Assembly: GCF_900155655.1 (NCBI RefSeq) | Contig: NZ_LT706987.1 | Coordinates: 2,585,466-2,649,465 of the forward strand | Direction of reading: 5' to 3' | Source: Prevotella ihumii | Lineage (GTDB): Bacteria > Bacteroidota > Bacteroidia > Bacteroidales > Bacteroidaceae | DNA length: 64,000 nt | Shown: one piece after another, positions 1-8,869 of the stretch | Layout of the letters: every line of letters starts with the position of its first letter | How positions within the stretch are numbered: the stretch's first letter is position 1 | Notes under the pieces: generated by a model | The model's input: the letters and a program-made list of their open reading frames with translations, nothing else | What the model was told of the DNA's origin: nothing | The model's database searches: none | Position numbers and translations under genes: made by a program

Positions 1-321
1 CGCATAAACACTTGCAAAGAACTCCTGAGGGCGGCGTATATTGGCCTCAGCAAGCGTGCTGCGACGAACCAAATAGCTCATTCCGAGGTGTCTGAGCTTG
101 TGAGCCTCAGCCTTCATGCCTATCTCAAGTTCGCGCAGAGAATCAAAGTGTTTGAGTATGCCGAACAGCATTACGACGAGATGTTGGTAGCCGTCAAAGC
201 GCTTCACGTAAGCCTCGCTTCCTTTCGTTTCGCAGCTTATCTGAAGAATTTTCTCTTTGTCGAGTAACTTTAATACTTGACTATAGACCGGCTGTCCGGT
301 AAAATGACTATCTTTGTTCAT
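1..321 (-). CDS. IS4-family transposase, N-terminal part (DUF4372 type), cut by window edge
   Basis: Reading the minus strand from an ATG at 321 gives an open frame of 107 codons that runs off the left edge. It begins MNKDSHFTGQPVYSQVLKLL and continues with VKRFDGYQHLVVMLFGILKH and LGMSYLVRRSTLAEAN. This is the N-terminal DUF4372 region typical of IS4-type transposases in Bacteroidetes. The catalytic DDE part would lie outside the window, so activity cannot be judged. Upstream (364-387) is a small CTGACAC/GTGTCAG hairpin, then an IS30 element. The identification rests on family recognition of the N-terminus only. Confidence 0.8.
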   Translation of the reverse strand, partial: MNKDSHFTGQPVYSQVLKLLDKEKILQISCETKGSEAYVKRFDGYQHLVVMLFGILKHFDSLRELEIGMKAEAHKLRHLGMSYLVRRSTLAEANIRRPQEFFASVYA

Positions 322-413
322 GGTTATGTTTTATTTTAGTAAAGACAAAGATAACCAAAAGGGCTGACACCTCGTGAGATGTGTCAGCGTGAATTCAACA
401 AGCAAGTGCAAAT

Positions 414-1361
414 TTACTTAATTAGTTCGTAAAAGCACTCATATGGTGTTCTAAATTCTAATTTCTTTCTTGGTCTCATGTTAATTTTCTTTGAATACTT
501 TGTTATTTGTTGATGACTGACATGTTCAAACGTTTCTTTTTTTGGCACGTATTGTCTAATCAGTCCGTTAGCATTTTCTATAGCCCCTTTCTGCCATGAA
601 GCGTATGGGTCAGCAAAATAGACGGTGACACCAAGGCTTTTGCTTATCATTTCATGGCAAGCGAATTCTGTGCCGTTGTCCGTTGTAATAGACTTGACAT
701 ACTCTTTGAATGGAGATAGCAAATGTATTACAGTGCGTGCTAACTCCTTGGCATTCTTTCCCTTTTTAAGTTTTCTCATAAATAGCATATTTGTACTGCG
801 TTCTATCAGTGTCACAATAGCACCATGATTTCCTCTTCCAACAATTGTATCCATCTCGAAGTCCCCAAAGCGTTTTCCGTCAACTTCAGTAGGTCTCTCG
901 CTGATACTTGTTCTATTGGGTATGGATATACGTCTGCTACCAACAGGCTTGGCACGATGCTTTAGCTTGTGACGACAGTGTTTATATAGTGTTCCACCTT
1001 TTGCCTTGTCCTTACGTATCGTACGATATATGGTTTCATGGCTAATACGTTTACCTTCCTTAGCCAACACGCCAGATATTTGTTCAGGAGACCATTGTTC
1101 TGTAATAAGAAGACGTATCGCTTCATCCATAACATCCTTTTTGATTGAATGATTGCCTGGCTTTTTTCGCTTTGTGAGAGCTGCATTTGCTTGGGCAGTT
1201 TCCCAATTATACTGTCCTTTGGTCCCACTATTACGTTTTATTTCACGAGATACTGTACTTGGACATACTTTTATCGCTTTCGCAATATCTTTTAATTTAA
1301 TTCCATTTTGGAGTAGCACAGAAATTGTGTACCTTTGCTCCGAGGTTAATTGTTTGTACAT
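414..1361 (-). CDS. IS30-family transposase
   Basis: This 315-residue protein would cut and rejoin the IS30 element ends. An N-terminal helix-turn-helix (about residues 5-45, with IAKAIKVCPSTVSREIKRN) binds the ends. The catalytic DDE triad is visible: D171 in FEMDTIVG, D228 in TTDNGTEF and E262 in KGAIENANGLIRQ. The length is normal for the family and there is no frameshift, so the enzyme looks functional. It starts at the ATG at 1361, about 75 bp inside the right end of the element. Confidence 0.95.
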   Translation of the reverse strand: MYKQLTSEQRYTISVLLQNGIKLKDIAKAIKVCPSTVSREIKRNSGTKGQYNWETAQANAALTKRKKPGNHSIKKDVMDEAIRLLITEQWSPEQISGVLAKEGKRISHETIYRTIRKDKAKGGTLYKHCRHKLKHRAKPVGSRRISIPNRTSISERPTEVDGKRFGDFEMDTIVGRGNHGAIVTLIERSTNMLFMRKLKKGKNAKELARTVIHLLSPFKEYVKSITTDNGTEFACHEMISKSLGVTVYFADPYASWQKGAIENANGLIRQYVPKKETFEHVSHQQITKYSKKINMRPRKKLEFRTPYECFYELIK

Positions 1362-1386
1362 AACAATGCAAAATTAATTAATCTTT

Positions 1387-1410
1387 GGGAGACAGAGGTC
1401 TCCCTTTTTT
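1387..1410 (+). terminator. Hairpin with T run inside IS30, upstream of transposase
   Basis: GGGAGAC-AGAG-GTCTCCC followed by TTTTTT. In the + direction it has the form of a rho-independent terminator. For the minus-strand transposase it lies between the element end and the start codon, a position where many insertion sequences carry a hairpin that blocks read-in expression. Confidence 0.6.
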
Positions 1411-1581
1411 ATTTTTTAAGCATTGCTTGTTGATTTTCCACTCATGGGGGCTGCTCGCCCCCAAACCCCTCGGTGTTTTCTGGTATAGATTATTAAGCTA
1501 AACCTACACCTGAAATTGCAGTTCTATGTTGAACTTGTGCAGCCCTAATTTATTTTGTTTGAAAAAGTTTTACCGGACAGC

Positions 1582-1746
1582 AATAAAACGAATAGTATAG
1601 GCGGTTTTTATTGAGATATTGGACGCTGAAAGTTGATGTTTGAGCACGCCAAAGTTCAACTATGACGAGGTGAAACATATATGTTTGGCATTGTCAAAGT
1701 TGAACTTTGAGAAGCCTTGTATTGTTATTTGGGGTTTTAGAACAAT
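1582..1746. repeat. Palindrome array module, copy 1 (left part missing)
   Basis: Boxes at about 1629-1642, 1650-1664 (CAAAGTTCAACTATG), 1673-1686 (AAACATATATGTTT) and 1695-1709 (CAAAGTTGAACTTTG), centres about 22.5 bp apart. The right flanking box, ending GAACAAT, is at 1731-1746. The left flanking box expected about 215 bp upstream is absent; the inferred end of the IS4 element is at 1581, so the insertion probably removed or displaced it. Confidence 0.7.
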
Positions 1747-1834
1747 AAATAAGATATACAGAATTATCCTATTTCGTAGATTGAAATGTTAAAACGCTAT
1801 AAAAAAAAAACGAAGTATATTTTTGCTGTTATTA

Positions 1835-1866
1835 TTCGTTATTACCAGATTATGGTAGTATCTTTG
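1835..1866 (+). promoter_or_regulatory. Bacteroidetes-type promoter of the secreted-protein gene
   Basis: TATCTTTG at 1859-1866 matches the TAnnTTTG -7 element exactly. A weak -33 candidate (TTCG, 1835-1838) lies 20 bp upstream. The start codon is 47 bp downstream of the box. Confidence 0.6.
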
Positions 1867-1912
1867 CAGCTCAAAAAATTAATAACAATTTATCAAGCAA
1901 GTAATTAAAAAA

Positions 1913-2845
1913 ATGAAAAAATTAGGACTCACATTGATGGCTGTTCTTTTGGCAGCTGTGGCAGTTAATGCCCAAACCACTAAAAAGTTGCTCAGCTTAA
2001 AAGCTTCTAATGGCATTGGTGTTACTTTTGAATACAACGCCGAAGGAAAGGTGGTAAAGACAACAGAAGTAACAGACCCAGAAGTGAAAAGCGATAAAAG
2101 TACTTCCACCTACGAATACAGCGCAGATAAGATAACACAGACTTACAACACAGATGGCGGCACACCCGATGTACGTATAGCAAAGATAGAGAATGGTCGC
2201 ATTGTGTCTGAGTCGGTAAAATTTAAAGTTCAGGGTACGCTCGAGGATGCTACGCTCACCTATACCTACAATGCTAACAATGAGTTGGTAAAGTCGGTAA
2301 AAAAGGTAGGCACTGAGGTTTACGAGTGTGTTTATACTTGGACAGATGGAGACATCACAAAGATAGAAACATATTATAATTCTAAGCCTAATGAGATTAT
2401 AACCCTTACCTATGATACTTCAGTAACCAACCCATACATCCTTGCAATGAATATGATATGGCTTGTCGATTTTGATATAGAAGGCATCACACCTTACGGG
2501 CAAGTATTTGGGCATTACTATGGAAACTTAACCAAGCACGCTTTAAAGTCAAGAACTGCAGAAAATGCACCTGGTGTTAAACAAGAAGTGTCTGATAACT
2601 TTGTATTAACATATAACAAAGATGCGAATGGAGAAGTGAAAAGTATGACAACTAAGGTAGAAGAAGAGGATGTTGAATTCCAATTAGAATGGGAGTCAAC
2701 CGATGGTATTGCTGCCCTTCAGACTGCTCTCCCACAACAAGAAACTTACTATAACCTCAATGGTGTGAAGCTCCAGAAGCTCCAAAAAGGCGTTAACATT
2801 GTGAAGAATGCCGAAGGAAAGACCCGCAAGGTAGTAGTGGAGTAA
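1913..2845 (+). CDS. Secreted protein of unknown function
   Basis: The protein has 310 residues. A Sec signal peptide (residues 1-21, MKKLGLTLMAVLLAAVAVNAQ-like, cut after NAQ) directs export. The body is rich in short beta-type repeats such as TYEYSADKITQTYN, TLTYTYNANNELVKS and VYTWTDGDITKIE, resembling the tyrosine-rich, YD-like strands of Bacteroidetes DUF4595-type proteins. The tail (YYNLNGVKLQKLQKGVNIVKN...RKVVVE) resembles the short C-terminal tails of many Prevotella secreted proteins. No catalytic motif is seen. It has its own promoter and a strong terminator, so it is monocistronic. Function unknown. Confidence 0.85.
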   Translation: MKKLGLTLMAVLLAAVAVNAQTTKKLLSLKASNGIGVTFEYNAEGKVVKTTEVTDPEVKSDKSTSTYEYSADKITQTYNTDGGTPDVRIAKIENGRIVSESVKFKVQGTLEDATLTYTYNANNELVKSVKKVGTEVYECVYTWTDGDITKIETYYNSKPNEIITLTYDTSVTNPYILAMNMIWLVDFDIEGITPYGQVFGHYYGNLTKHALKSRTAENAPGVKQEVSDNFVLTYNKDANGEVKSMTTKVEEEDVEFQLEWESTDGIAALQTALPQQETYYNLNGVKLQKLQKGVNIVKNAEGKTRKVVVE

Positions 2846-2863
2846 GAAGTATAGAAAGGTAAA

Positions 2864-2924
2864 AAAATAAGTCGGATAAGAACGAATGAAGCTGTTTGCT
2901 CGTTCTTATCCGACTTATTTTTTT
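2864..2924 (+). terminator. Strong rho-independent terminator
   Basis: A stem of about 20 bp, AATAAGTCGGATAAGAACGA paired with its complement at 2900-2919, followed by a T run. It ends the transcript of the secreted-protein gene. Confidence 0.9.
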
Positions 2925-3010
2925 ATGATATTATAGTTTGCTTAGTGTTGATACACATCTCCAAAGCTATGTTCTATGAAGATAATGTTAAACACCTTTT
3001 ATTCTCTATA

Positions 3011-3204
3011 GGCTGGTTCTATAAATTAGCTTTGTTAGATTTTGAGCTTATTTTTGAGGTCAAAATACAAGAGAGTGAAGGAGTGTAGCGAGCTACACGA
3101 CTGAACGAACTTATATTTTGAACCAAAAAGAAGCCAAAAGATAACAAAACGTATTTCATAAAAATTTAATGACTATATGCGGTGGTAATTTATAGAACCA
3201 GCCT
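3011..3204 (+). mobile_element. MITE-1 copy 1 (194 bp)
   Basis: It begins GGCTGGTTCTATAAATTA and ends with the exact inverted copy. It is bracketed by TATA (3007-3010) and TATA (3205-3208 region), consistent with a 4-bp target duplication. It is 194 bp long like the other two copies and has no coding capacity. An internal hairpin GTGTAGCGAGCTACAC lies at 3083-3098. It sits at the 3' end of a decayed toxin gene and supplies that frame's stop codon. Confidence 0.85.
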
Positions 3205-3504
3205 ATAACCTAAAAAGACGTGGTTATCGCCCGTTGCTCTGAATACAAATAGCTTAACAATGTCGGGGTAACGCTCCATTCTGCTTTTTGCACTTGCAGA
3301 AAGGCTACTTACGGGTATTGTTTCAAACCCAAAACTATGTCGTTGTGCTTTAGTTATTTCTGTCCAACCTAATGTGCATAGTTTGCGGAAACGTTGGAGC
3401 ATTGTGATGAAGAATGTGCCATCTCGTTGAGTATCTGTGTAACTAAAATCCTCAAGGTGGTCAAAACTAATTGTTATTCGGTCGCTTTTACCCTTTATCG
3501 ACAC
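3190..3504 (-). pseudogene. Toxin-like partner of a SocA/Panacea antitoxin, 3' end replaced by MITE-1
   Basis: Read on the minus strand, the frame contains SFDHLEDFSYTDTQRDGTFF, KLCTLGWTEITKAQRHSFGF and FRATGDNHVFLGYR. The frame then enters the MITE-1 terminal repeat and stops at once. The conserved strand expected after GYR is missing. The apparent GTG start overlaps the end of the antitoxin fragment upstream by 10 bp. I infer a small toxin of the type encoded next to Panacea-domain antitoxins, now truncated at the 3' end and perhaps also at the 5' end. The toxin assignment is inference from context and sequence feel, not a confirmed family. Confidence 0.5.
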
Positions 3505-3677
3505 GCTTCGATGTTGCTGTCGAAAAGCGGAGTTCCAAATGCTGCAAGATGGTAACCTTGTTCGTAATAAAGCAGCTTTTGCAATTTAAGATTGGTCATA
3601 GCATCACCTCCATTAGGTTCGTCCATTTGCGCCAAATATATGAGTTTGTTTGCTATATCTTGTGCTTTGTATGCCAT
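3495..3677 (-). pseudogene. SocA/Panacea-domain (DUF4065) antitoxin, N-terminal fragment
   Basis: The 60 residues start MAYKAQDIANKLIYLAQ and include MTNLKLQKLLYYEQGYHLAAFG and LFDSNIEA, the classic start of the Panacea/DUF4065 domain found in SocA-type antitoxins and proteolytic adaptors. The family is normally about 150 residues and continues with a conserved WxxGPV stretch, which is absent here: the frame stops right after EACR. The downstream toxin-like frame begins within the last codons. A deletion that removed the C-terminal half of the antitoxin and fused it to the next gene explains the arrangement best. Confidence 0.65.
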
Positions 3678-3911
3678 AATAATAAGTGTTTTGGAATATG
3701 TTTGTTTCCTTTTGCATACGCTAATGCTAAGTTTTTTTATTTTCAGAATTTTGGGTACGATGACTTATTTTCTATTTTTGGCAAAATTAATAATAATAAT
3801 CGGAATGTTAAAGCATTAAGCGTGCTTTTGCTATTAAAATTCGCTTATTATCACATTATTATATGGTTTGGTTTGCCTTAATTACGGAATATTTTCGTAA
3901 TTTTGCAGATT

Positions 3912-4110
3912 AAACCCAATTCGGTTGTTAGAATGAGAATGTATTTTGCGATTATGTTGAGATTTATTTTGCATATATCAAAGGAGCATAGCGGGCTATG
4001 TGACTGCAGATGTAGGTAAAATAAAGCCAAAATAAGGCAAAAGACATCTCATAAGTTTCAAAAATAATAAAGTAAGCACCTAAACTGGTCTAATGACCGA
4101 TTTGGGTTAA
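3912..4110 (+). repeat. MITE-2 copy A
   Basis: Inverted ends: AACCCAATTCGGTTGTTAG on the left and CTAATGACCGATTTGGGTT on the right. The right arm (AAGACATCTCATAAGTTTC and TAAGCACCTAAACTGG) recurs in copy D near 42.7 kb. A hairpin GCATAGCGGGCTATGT lies at 3986-4001. This element fills most of the gap 3678-4203 before leuS; the rest holds nothing I recognise. Confidence 0.75.
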
Positions 4111-4203
4111 AGGTTTTTAAAAGTGTATTGTTTTTTTAGGCTGTTGTAATCGGCGGAATAACACAATACCAATGCGATGAAATAAAAAACAAAAAATATA
4201 GAA

Positions 4204-7053
4204 ATGGAATACAACTTCATTGACATTGAAAAGAAATGGCAAAAACGTTGGGTAGAGCAACAAACCTACAAGGTGATTGAGAACAAAGAGAAAGAAAAGT
4301 TTTATGTTCTCAATATGTTCCCCTACCCTTCAGGTGCTGGTTTGCACGTAGGACATCCGCTCGGCTATATTGCCAGCGACATCTATGCTCGATACAAGCG
4401 ATTGAAGGGTTTCAATGTGTTGAACCCAATGGGATACGATGCTTACGGACTGCCTGCCGAACAGTATGCTATTCAGACAGGTCAGCACCCTGCCATCACT
4501 ACCGATAAGAACATTGCACGCTATCGTGAGCAGTTGGACAAGATAGGTTTCAGCTTCGATTGGAGCAGAGAAGTGCGCACGTGCGACCCTGATTATTACC
4601 ATTGGACACAATGGGCTTTCCAAAAGATGTTCAACTCGTGTTACGACAATCGTCAACAGAAGGCTCGCCCAATAGAAGACCTTATTCGTCACTTTGAGGA
4701 AGAAGGCACGCTCAACCTTGATGTGGCACAGGGCGAAGAGAAAATGTTTTCGGCTCGCGACTGGATGAGTATGAACGAAAAGGAACAGCAAGAAGTGCTG
4801 ATGAACTATCGCATAGCCTACTTAGGCGAAACGATGGTGAACTGGTGTCCGGGGCTTGGGACGGTGTTGGCTAATGATGAAGTTGTAGACGGAGTGAGCG
4901 AACGCGGTGGCTATCCTGTAGTTCAAAAGAAGATGAAGCAGTGGTGCTTGCGTGTTTCGGCTTACGCACAACGTATGCTTGATGGGTTGGACAAGGTGAA
5001 TTGGTCGGACTCGATGAAGGAAACCCAACGCAATTGGATTGGTCGTTCGGAAGGTGCAGAAGTGAAGTTTAAGAGCATTACGCCTGTTGATGGTAAAGAA
5101 GTGGAACACAACTTCACCATCTTTACCACTCGTGCTGATACTATGTTTGGCGTAACCTTTATGGTGCTTGCTCCTGAAAGCGAATTGGTAGAACAACTCA
5201 CTACTGCTGAACAGAAGCAAGAAGTGGACGAATACTTGGCATACGTGAAGAAACGCACAGAGCTTGACCGTATGAGCGACCGCAAGGTTACGGGGTTGTT
5301 CACAGGTTCGTATGGCATTAATCCGCTTACGGGCGAACGTTTGCCCATCTATGTTTCAGAGTACGTGCTTTCGGGCTATGGTACAGGTGCGATAATGGCT
5401 GTTCCTGCACACGACAGCCGTGATTATGCCTTTGCTAAACACTTTGGTTTGCCTATCATTCCATTGATTGAGGGTGCTGATGTGTCGGAAGAGAGCTTTG
5501 ATGCAAAGGAGGGTGTGGTGATAAACAGTCCGATGAACCCGACTGAAGGTGGCTTCTCGCTGAACGGATTGACCGTGAAAGAAGCCATTGCAGCTACAAA
5601 GAAGTATGTTACAGAGCAAGGCTTGGGCAGAGTGAAGGTGAACTATCGCTTGCGCGATGCTATTTTCTCACGCCAGCGTTATTGGGGTGAGCCATTCCCT
5701 GTGTACTACAAAGAGGGTATGCCTTATATGGTTCCAGAGGAGTGTTTACCATTGGAATTGCCTGAAATAGATAAGTTTGAACCTACCGAAAGTGGCGAAC
5801 CACCATTGGGACGTGCAAAGGTTTGGGCTTGGGACGAAGCCAATAAGAAGATTGTTGATAAGGCTTTGGTAGACAATAAGACCATCTTCCCATTAGAACT
5901 GAACACTATGCCAGGGTTTGCAGGTAGTTCGGCTTATTACCTCCGTTATATGGACGCTCACAATAAGGAAGCGTTGGTAGGCAAGGAAGCTGATGCGTAT
6001 TGGCAAAATGTAGACCTCTATGTGGGTGGAACAGAGCACGCTACGGGTCACTTGATATACAGTCGCTTCTGGAACAAGTTCCTTTACGACTATGGTTGTA
6101 GCTGTAAAGAAGAGCCATACGAAAAGTTGGTGAACCAAGGAATGATACAAGGCCGTTCCAACTTTGTATATCGTGTCAACTCTGACGACCACTCTAAAGC
6201 TCCTGTATTTGTGAGCTTAGGACTGAAGGATCAGTACGACACTACGCCAATCCATGTTGATGTGAACATTGTACACGCTGATGTGCTCGATATAGATGCG
6301 TTTAAGGCGTGGCGACCTGAATATAACAACGCCGAATTTATACTCGAAGGCGACAAGTATGTTTGTGGTTGGGCAGTAGAAAAGATGTCGAAGTCGATGT
6401 TTAACGTTGTCAACCCTGATGTGATAGTTGAGCAGTATGGTGCTGATACATTGCGTTTGTACGAAATGTTCCTCGGTCCTGTGGAAGCAAGCAAGCCTTG
6501 GGACACCAATGGTATTGATGGTTGTTTCCGCTTCTTAAAGAAGTTCTGGAAGCTCTATCAGCAAGAATTGACCGATGAAGCTCCTTCTAAAGAGTCGTTG
6601 AAGAGCGTTCATAAACTCATCAAGAAGGTGTCTTACGATATAGAACAATTCTCTTACAACACTGCAATATCGGCATTTATGATTTGTGTGAACGAGTTAG
6701 GACAACAAAAGTGCAACAATCGTGAACTATTGAAGCAAATCATAATCCTCATAGCACCATTTGCACCACACATTGCAGAGGAGTTGTGGGAACAGATGGG
6801 CGAGGGTAGCACCGTTTGCGATGCACAATGGCCAGCTTACAACGAAGAGTATTTGGTGGAAAGCGAGGTTCAGCTCACCATTTCGTTCAATGGTAAGGCT
6901 CGTTTCCAAATGACTTTCCCTGCCGATGCTACGAAAGAAGAAATGGAAAAGGCTGCTTTGGAAGACGAAAGAAGTATAAAGCAGATAGACGGCAAACAAA
7001 TAGTGAAAGTTATTGTTGTGCCTAAGAAGATTGTAAACATCGTTTGCAAATAA
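4204..7053 (+). CDS. leuS: Leucyl-tRNA synthetase
   Basis: This 949-residue class I aminoacyl-tRNA synthetase charges tRNA-Leu with leucine in the cytoplasm. The HIGH-type motif is HVGH at residues 48-51 within [17 protein letters not shown], and the KMSKS loop is at 727-731 ([14 protein letters not shown]). Between them lies a large editing (CP1) domain with [18 protein letters not shown] and [21 protein letters not shown], which removes mischarged amino acids. The anticodon-binding and C-terminal domains follow, ending in KIVNIVCK. The length is normal for Bacteroidetes LeuRS. It heads a long + strand run of genes. Confidence 0.98.
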   Translation: MEYNFIDIEKKWQKRWVEQQTYKVIENKEKEKFYVLNMFPYPSGAGLHVGHPLGYIASDIYARYKRLKGFNVLNPMGYDAYGLPAEQYAIQTGQHPAITTDKNIARYREQLDKIGFSFDWSREVRTCDPDYYHWTQWAFQKMFNSCYDNRQQKARPIEDLIRHFEEEGTLNLDVAQGEEKMFSARDWMSMNEKEQQEVLMNYRIAYLGETMVNWCPGLGTVLANDEVVDGVSERGGYPVVQKKMKQWCLRVSAYAQRMLDGLDKVNWSDSMKETQRNWIGRSEGAEVKFKSITPVDGKEVEHNFTIFTTRADTMFGVTFMVLAPESELVEQLTTAEQKQEVDEYLAYVKKRTELDRMSDRKVTGLFTGSYGINPLTGERLPIYVSEYVLSGYGTGAIMAVPAHDSRDYAFAKHFGLPIIPLIEGADVSEESFDAKEGVVINSPMNPTEGGFSLNGLTVKEAIAATKKYVTEQGLGRVKVNYRLRDAIFSRQRYWGEPFPVYYKEGMPYMVPEECLPLELPEIDKFEPTESGEPPLGRAKVWAWDEANKKIVDKALVDNKTIFPLELNTMPGFAGSSAYYLRYMDAHNKEALVGKEADAYWQNVDLYVGGTEHATGHLIYSRFWNKFLYDYGCSCKEEPYEKLVNQGMIQGRSNFVYRVNSDDHSKAPVFVSLGLKDQYDTTPIHVDVNIVHADVLDIDAFKAWRPEYNNAEFILEGDKYVCGWAVEKMSKSMFNVVNPDVIVEQYGADTLRLYEMFLGPVEASKPWDTNGIDGCFRFLKKFWKLYQQELTDEAPSKESLKSVHKLIKKVSYDIEQFSYNTAISAFMICVNELGQQKCNNRELLKQIIILIAPFAPHIAEELWEQMGEGSTVCDAQWPAYNEEYLVESEVQLTISFNGKARFQMTFPADATKEEMEKAALEDERSIKQIDGKQIVKVIVVPKKIVNIVCK

Positions 7054-7068
7054 ATTAAATATAACCAA

Positions 7069-7120
7069 AGCGAGCGTGTACCATTGGGTTGCAAAAGGCA
7101 ATTGATGGTGCGCACTCGCT
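7069..7120 (+). other. Long stem-loop after leuS
   Basis: AGCGAGCGTGTACCATTG can pair with CAATTGATGGTGCGCACTCGCT across a short loop. There is no T run directly after it, so it may be an attenuator, an RNA-processing hairpin or a weak terminator between leuS and yitT. Confidence 0.45.
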
Positions 7121-7207
7121 CTATAACTCACACCATTGTTTTTTATACATCACACCATTTTATTTTGGTTGTGCATCTATTTTACTTTGGTTATTTATCT
7201 ATAAATT

Positions 7208-8191
7208 ATGACAGTAGACCAACGATTGATTAGAAGTGAAGTGAAGGATTATGTTTTCATAACCCTTGGACTCTTTTTATATGCAGCTGCATTCACTGTA
7301 TTCTTGATGCCTTATGAGATTGTAACAGGCGGATTGACAGGTTTCTCTGCAATTATTTACTACGCAACAGGCTTTAAAATAGAGAATACATATATGATTG
7401 TCAACATCGTATTGTTGGCAGTTGCGTTGAAAATATTGGGCTTAAAGTTTATGTCAAAGACCATTTACGCCATCTTTATGTTGTCGTTTATGCTCAAATT
7501 TGCCCAAGAACTGATGCCTGTTGATGCAAATGGCAACTTTATAAAGGTATTGGGTGAAGACCAAGAGTTTATGTCTTTGATTGTGGGATGTTGCATTACG
7601 GGAGCTGGTATGGCAACTATCTTCCTCAATAACGGAAGCATGGGCGGTACCGACATCATTGCAGCCAGTATAAACAAGTATCGTGATGTATCTTTAGGAC
7701 AAGTCTTAATGGCGGTAGACGTCTGCATTATAGGTACTTGTATGCTGTTTCCACAATTTGGAGGATATGTAGAACGCTTCCATAAGGTGGTCTTTGGTCT
7801 CTGTACAATGTTTGTTGAGTGTTCAGTACTCGACCACGTGATGAACCTACGTAGACAGTCGGTGCAGTTTCTTATATTCTCAAAGAAGTACGAGGAGATA
7901 GCTGATGCCATTATGAAGGAACGCGACCGCGGCATTACTATACTTGACGGACACGGTTGGTACACTGGTAAAAAAGTAAAGGTGATTTGCTTGATGGCAA
8001 AACGTAACGAAAGTCAGTCTATTTTCCGCATCGTTAAGATTATCGACCCATTAGCTTTCGTGTCTCAAACATCGGTTATTGGTGTGTATGGAGAGGGTTT
8101 CGAAAAGATAAAAGTTAGCACCAAAGATGCCGAAAAACTATTGTCTGAAACCTATGGAGACGATGGTGAAGTGGAAGAATATAAAGCATAA
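7208..8191 (+). CDS. YitT-family membrane protein (paralog 1)
   Basis: This 327-residue integral membrane protein of the YitT/DUF161 family has about five hydrophobic segments in the first 210 residues, starting with VFITLGLFLYAAAFTVFLMPY. The family signature GGxTG appears as EIVTGGLTGFSAI, and GGTDIIAASINKYRDVSLG is also present. A soluble C-terminal DUF2179 domain follows (about 235-315, with RGITILDGHGWYTG and DPLAFVSQTSVIGVYGEGF). The substrate is unknown in this family. It lies 155 bp after leuS and 37 bp before rdgB. A second paralog is at 40096-41013. Confidence 0.9.
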   Translation: MTVDQRLIRSEVKDYVFITLGLFLYAAAFTVFLMPYEIVTGGLTGFSAIIYYATGFKIENTYMIVNIVLLAVALKILGLKFMSKTIYAIFMLSFMLKFAQELMPVDANGNFIKVLGEDQEFMSLIVGCCITGAGMATIFLNNGSMGGTDIIAASINKYRDVSLGQVLMAVDVCIIGTCMLFPQFGGYVERFHKVVFGLCTMFVECSVLDHVMNLRRQSVQFLIFSKKYEEIADAIMKERDRGITILDGHGWYTGKKVKVICLMAKRNESQSIFRIVKIIDPLAFVSQTSVIGVYGEGFEKIKVSTKDAEKLLSETYGDDGEVEEYKA

Positions 8192-8227
8192 AGAGCCAAG
8201 AAGTAAAACCCCCAAGGAGCTGAGAAT

Positions 8228-8821
8228 ATGGATAAAATGAAAATAGTATTTGCTACAAACAATGCACACAAGCTCTCTGAGATTAAAGACATCTTGGGTG
8301 CAGACTTTGAAGTGGTATCTTTGAAAGAAATAGGGTGCAACGTTGATATTCCTGAAACCGCTGATACGTTGGAAGGAAATGCAACGATTAAGGCACAATA
8401 CATCTACGATAACTACCATTTAAACTGTTTTGCAGACGATACAGGTTTAGAAGTTGAGGCTTTGGGAGGCGAACCAGGGGTGTGTTCGGCTCGTTATGAC
8501 GACACCACAGACCACGACAGCGACGCCAATATGCGTAAGTTGCTCGCCAAATTGGGTGATAATAGCAATCGCAAAGCTCATTTCCGTACCATTGTTTCCT
8601 TAATCATTGATGGCAAAGAACAGCAGTTTGAGGGTAGGGTAGAGGGACATATCGCTCTGCAACGTTCAGGCAATGGCGGCTTTGGGTACGACCCTATATT
8701 TGTGCCAGAGGGATATGACAAGAGCTTTGCCGAGCTTGGAGAGGGAATAAAGAACCAAATATCGCATCGTGCACGTGCTGTTAAAAAGCTTGCCGACTAC
8801 TTGAAGACGCACGTAGGATAA
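8228..8821 (+). CDS. rdgB: Non-canonical purine NTP pyrophosphatase (RdgB/HAM1)
   Basis: The 197-residue enzyme hydrolyses dITP, ITP and XTP to monophosphates, keeping deaminated purines out of DNA and RNA. Family motifs are clear: [13 protein letters not shown] near the start, [23 protein letters not shown] in the middle, [12 protein letters not shown], and a C-terminal [10 protein letters not shown]. An alternative start (MKIVFATNN) lies three codons in; both are plausible. It is 37 bp after yitT in the same run. Confidence 0.96.
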   Translation: MDKMKIVFATNNAHKLSEIKDILGADFEVVSLKEIGCNVDIPETADTLEGNATIKAQYIYDNYHLNCFADDTGLEVEALGGEPGVCSARYDDTTDHDSDANMRKLLAKLGDNSNRKAHFRTIVSLIIDGKEQQFEGRVEGHIALQRSGNGGFGYDPIFVPEGYDKSFAELGEGIKNQISHRARAVKKLADYLKTHVG

Positions 8822-8869
8822 GCTCTGTAAAGACTTTTAATTTGTCCAATAGGTTGCAAAGAACGAGCT

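Larger units (their letters stand above)
391..1438 (-). mobile_element. IS30-family insertion sequence
   Basis: A complete element of about 1.05 kb. The left end reads GAATTCAACAAGCAAGTGC from 391; the right end, read inward on the minus strand from 1438, is GAAAATCAACAAGCAATGC, an imperfect terminal inverted repeat. It holds one intact transposase gene. Exact ends and target duplication are uncertain by a few bases. A strong hairpin with a T run (1387-1410) sits just upstream of the transposase start and could shield it from outside transcription. Confidence 0.75.
1..1581 (-). mobile_element. Probable IS4-type element, right end, interrupted by IS30
   Basis: The 14-mer GCTGTCCGGTAAAA lies inside the transposase gene at 291-304 and its exact inverted copy TTTTACCGGACAGC lies at 1568-1581. 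I infer that 1581 is close to the right end of the IS4 element and that the IS30 copy (391-1438) landed in its upstream region. Without IS30 the gene start would be about 213 bp from that end. The left end is outside the window, so the terminal repeat cannot be confirmed. Two hairpins flank the IS30 site: 364-387 and a GGGGGC/GCCCCC stem at 1446-1462. Confidence 0.45.

Noticed and set aside
3471..3881. Open frame of 136 codons on the + strand
   Set aside because: It is antisense to the antitoxin fragment and continues into AT-rich intergenic DNA; rich in Phe, Tyr and Ile with no domain.
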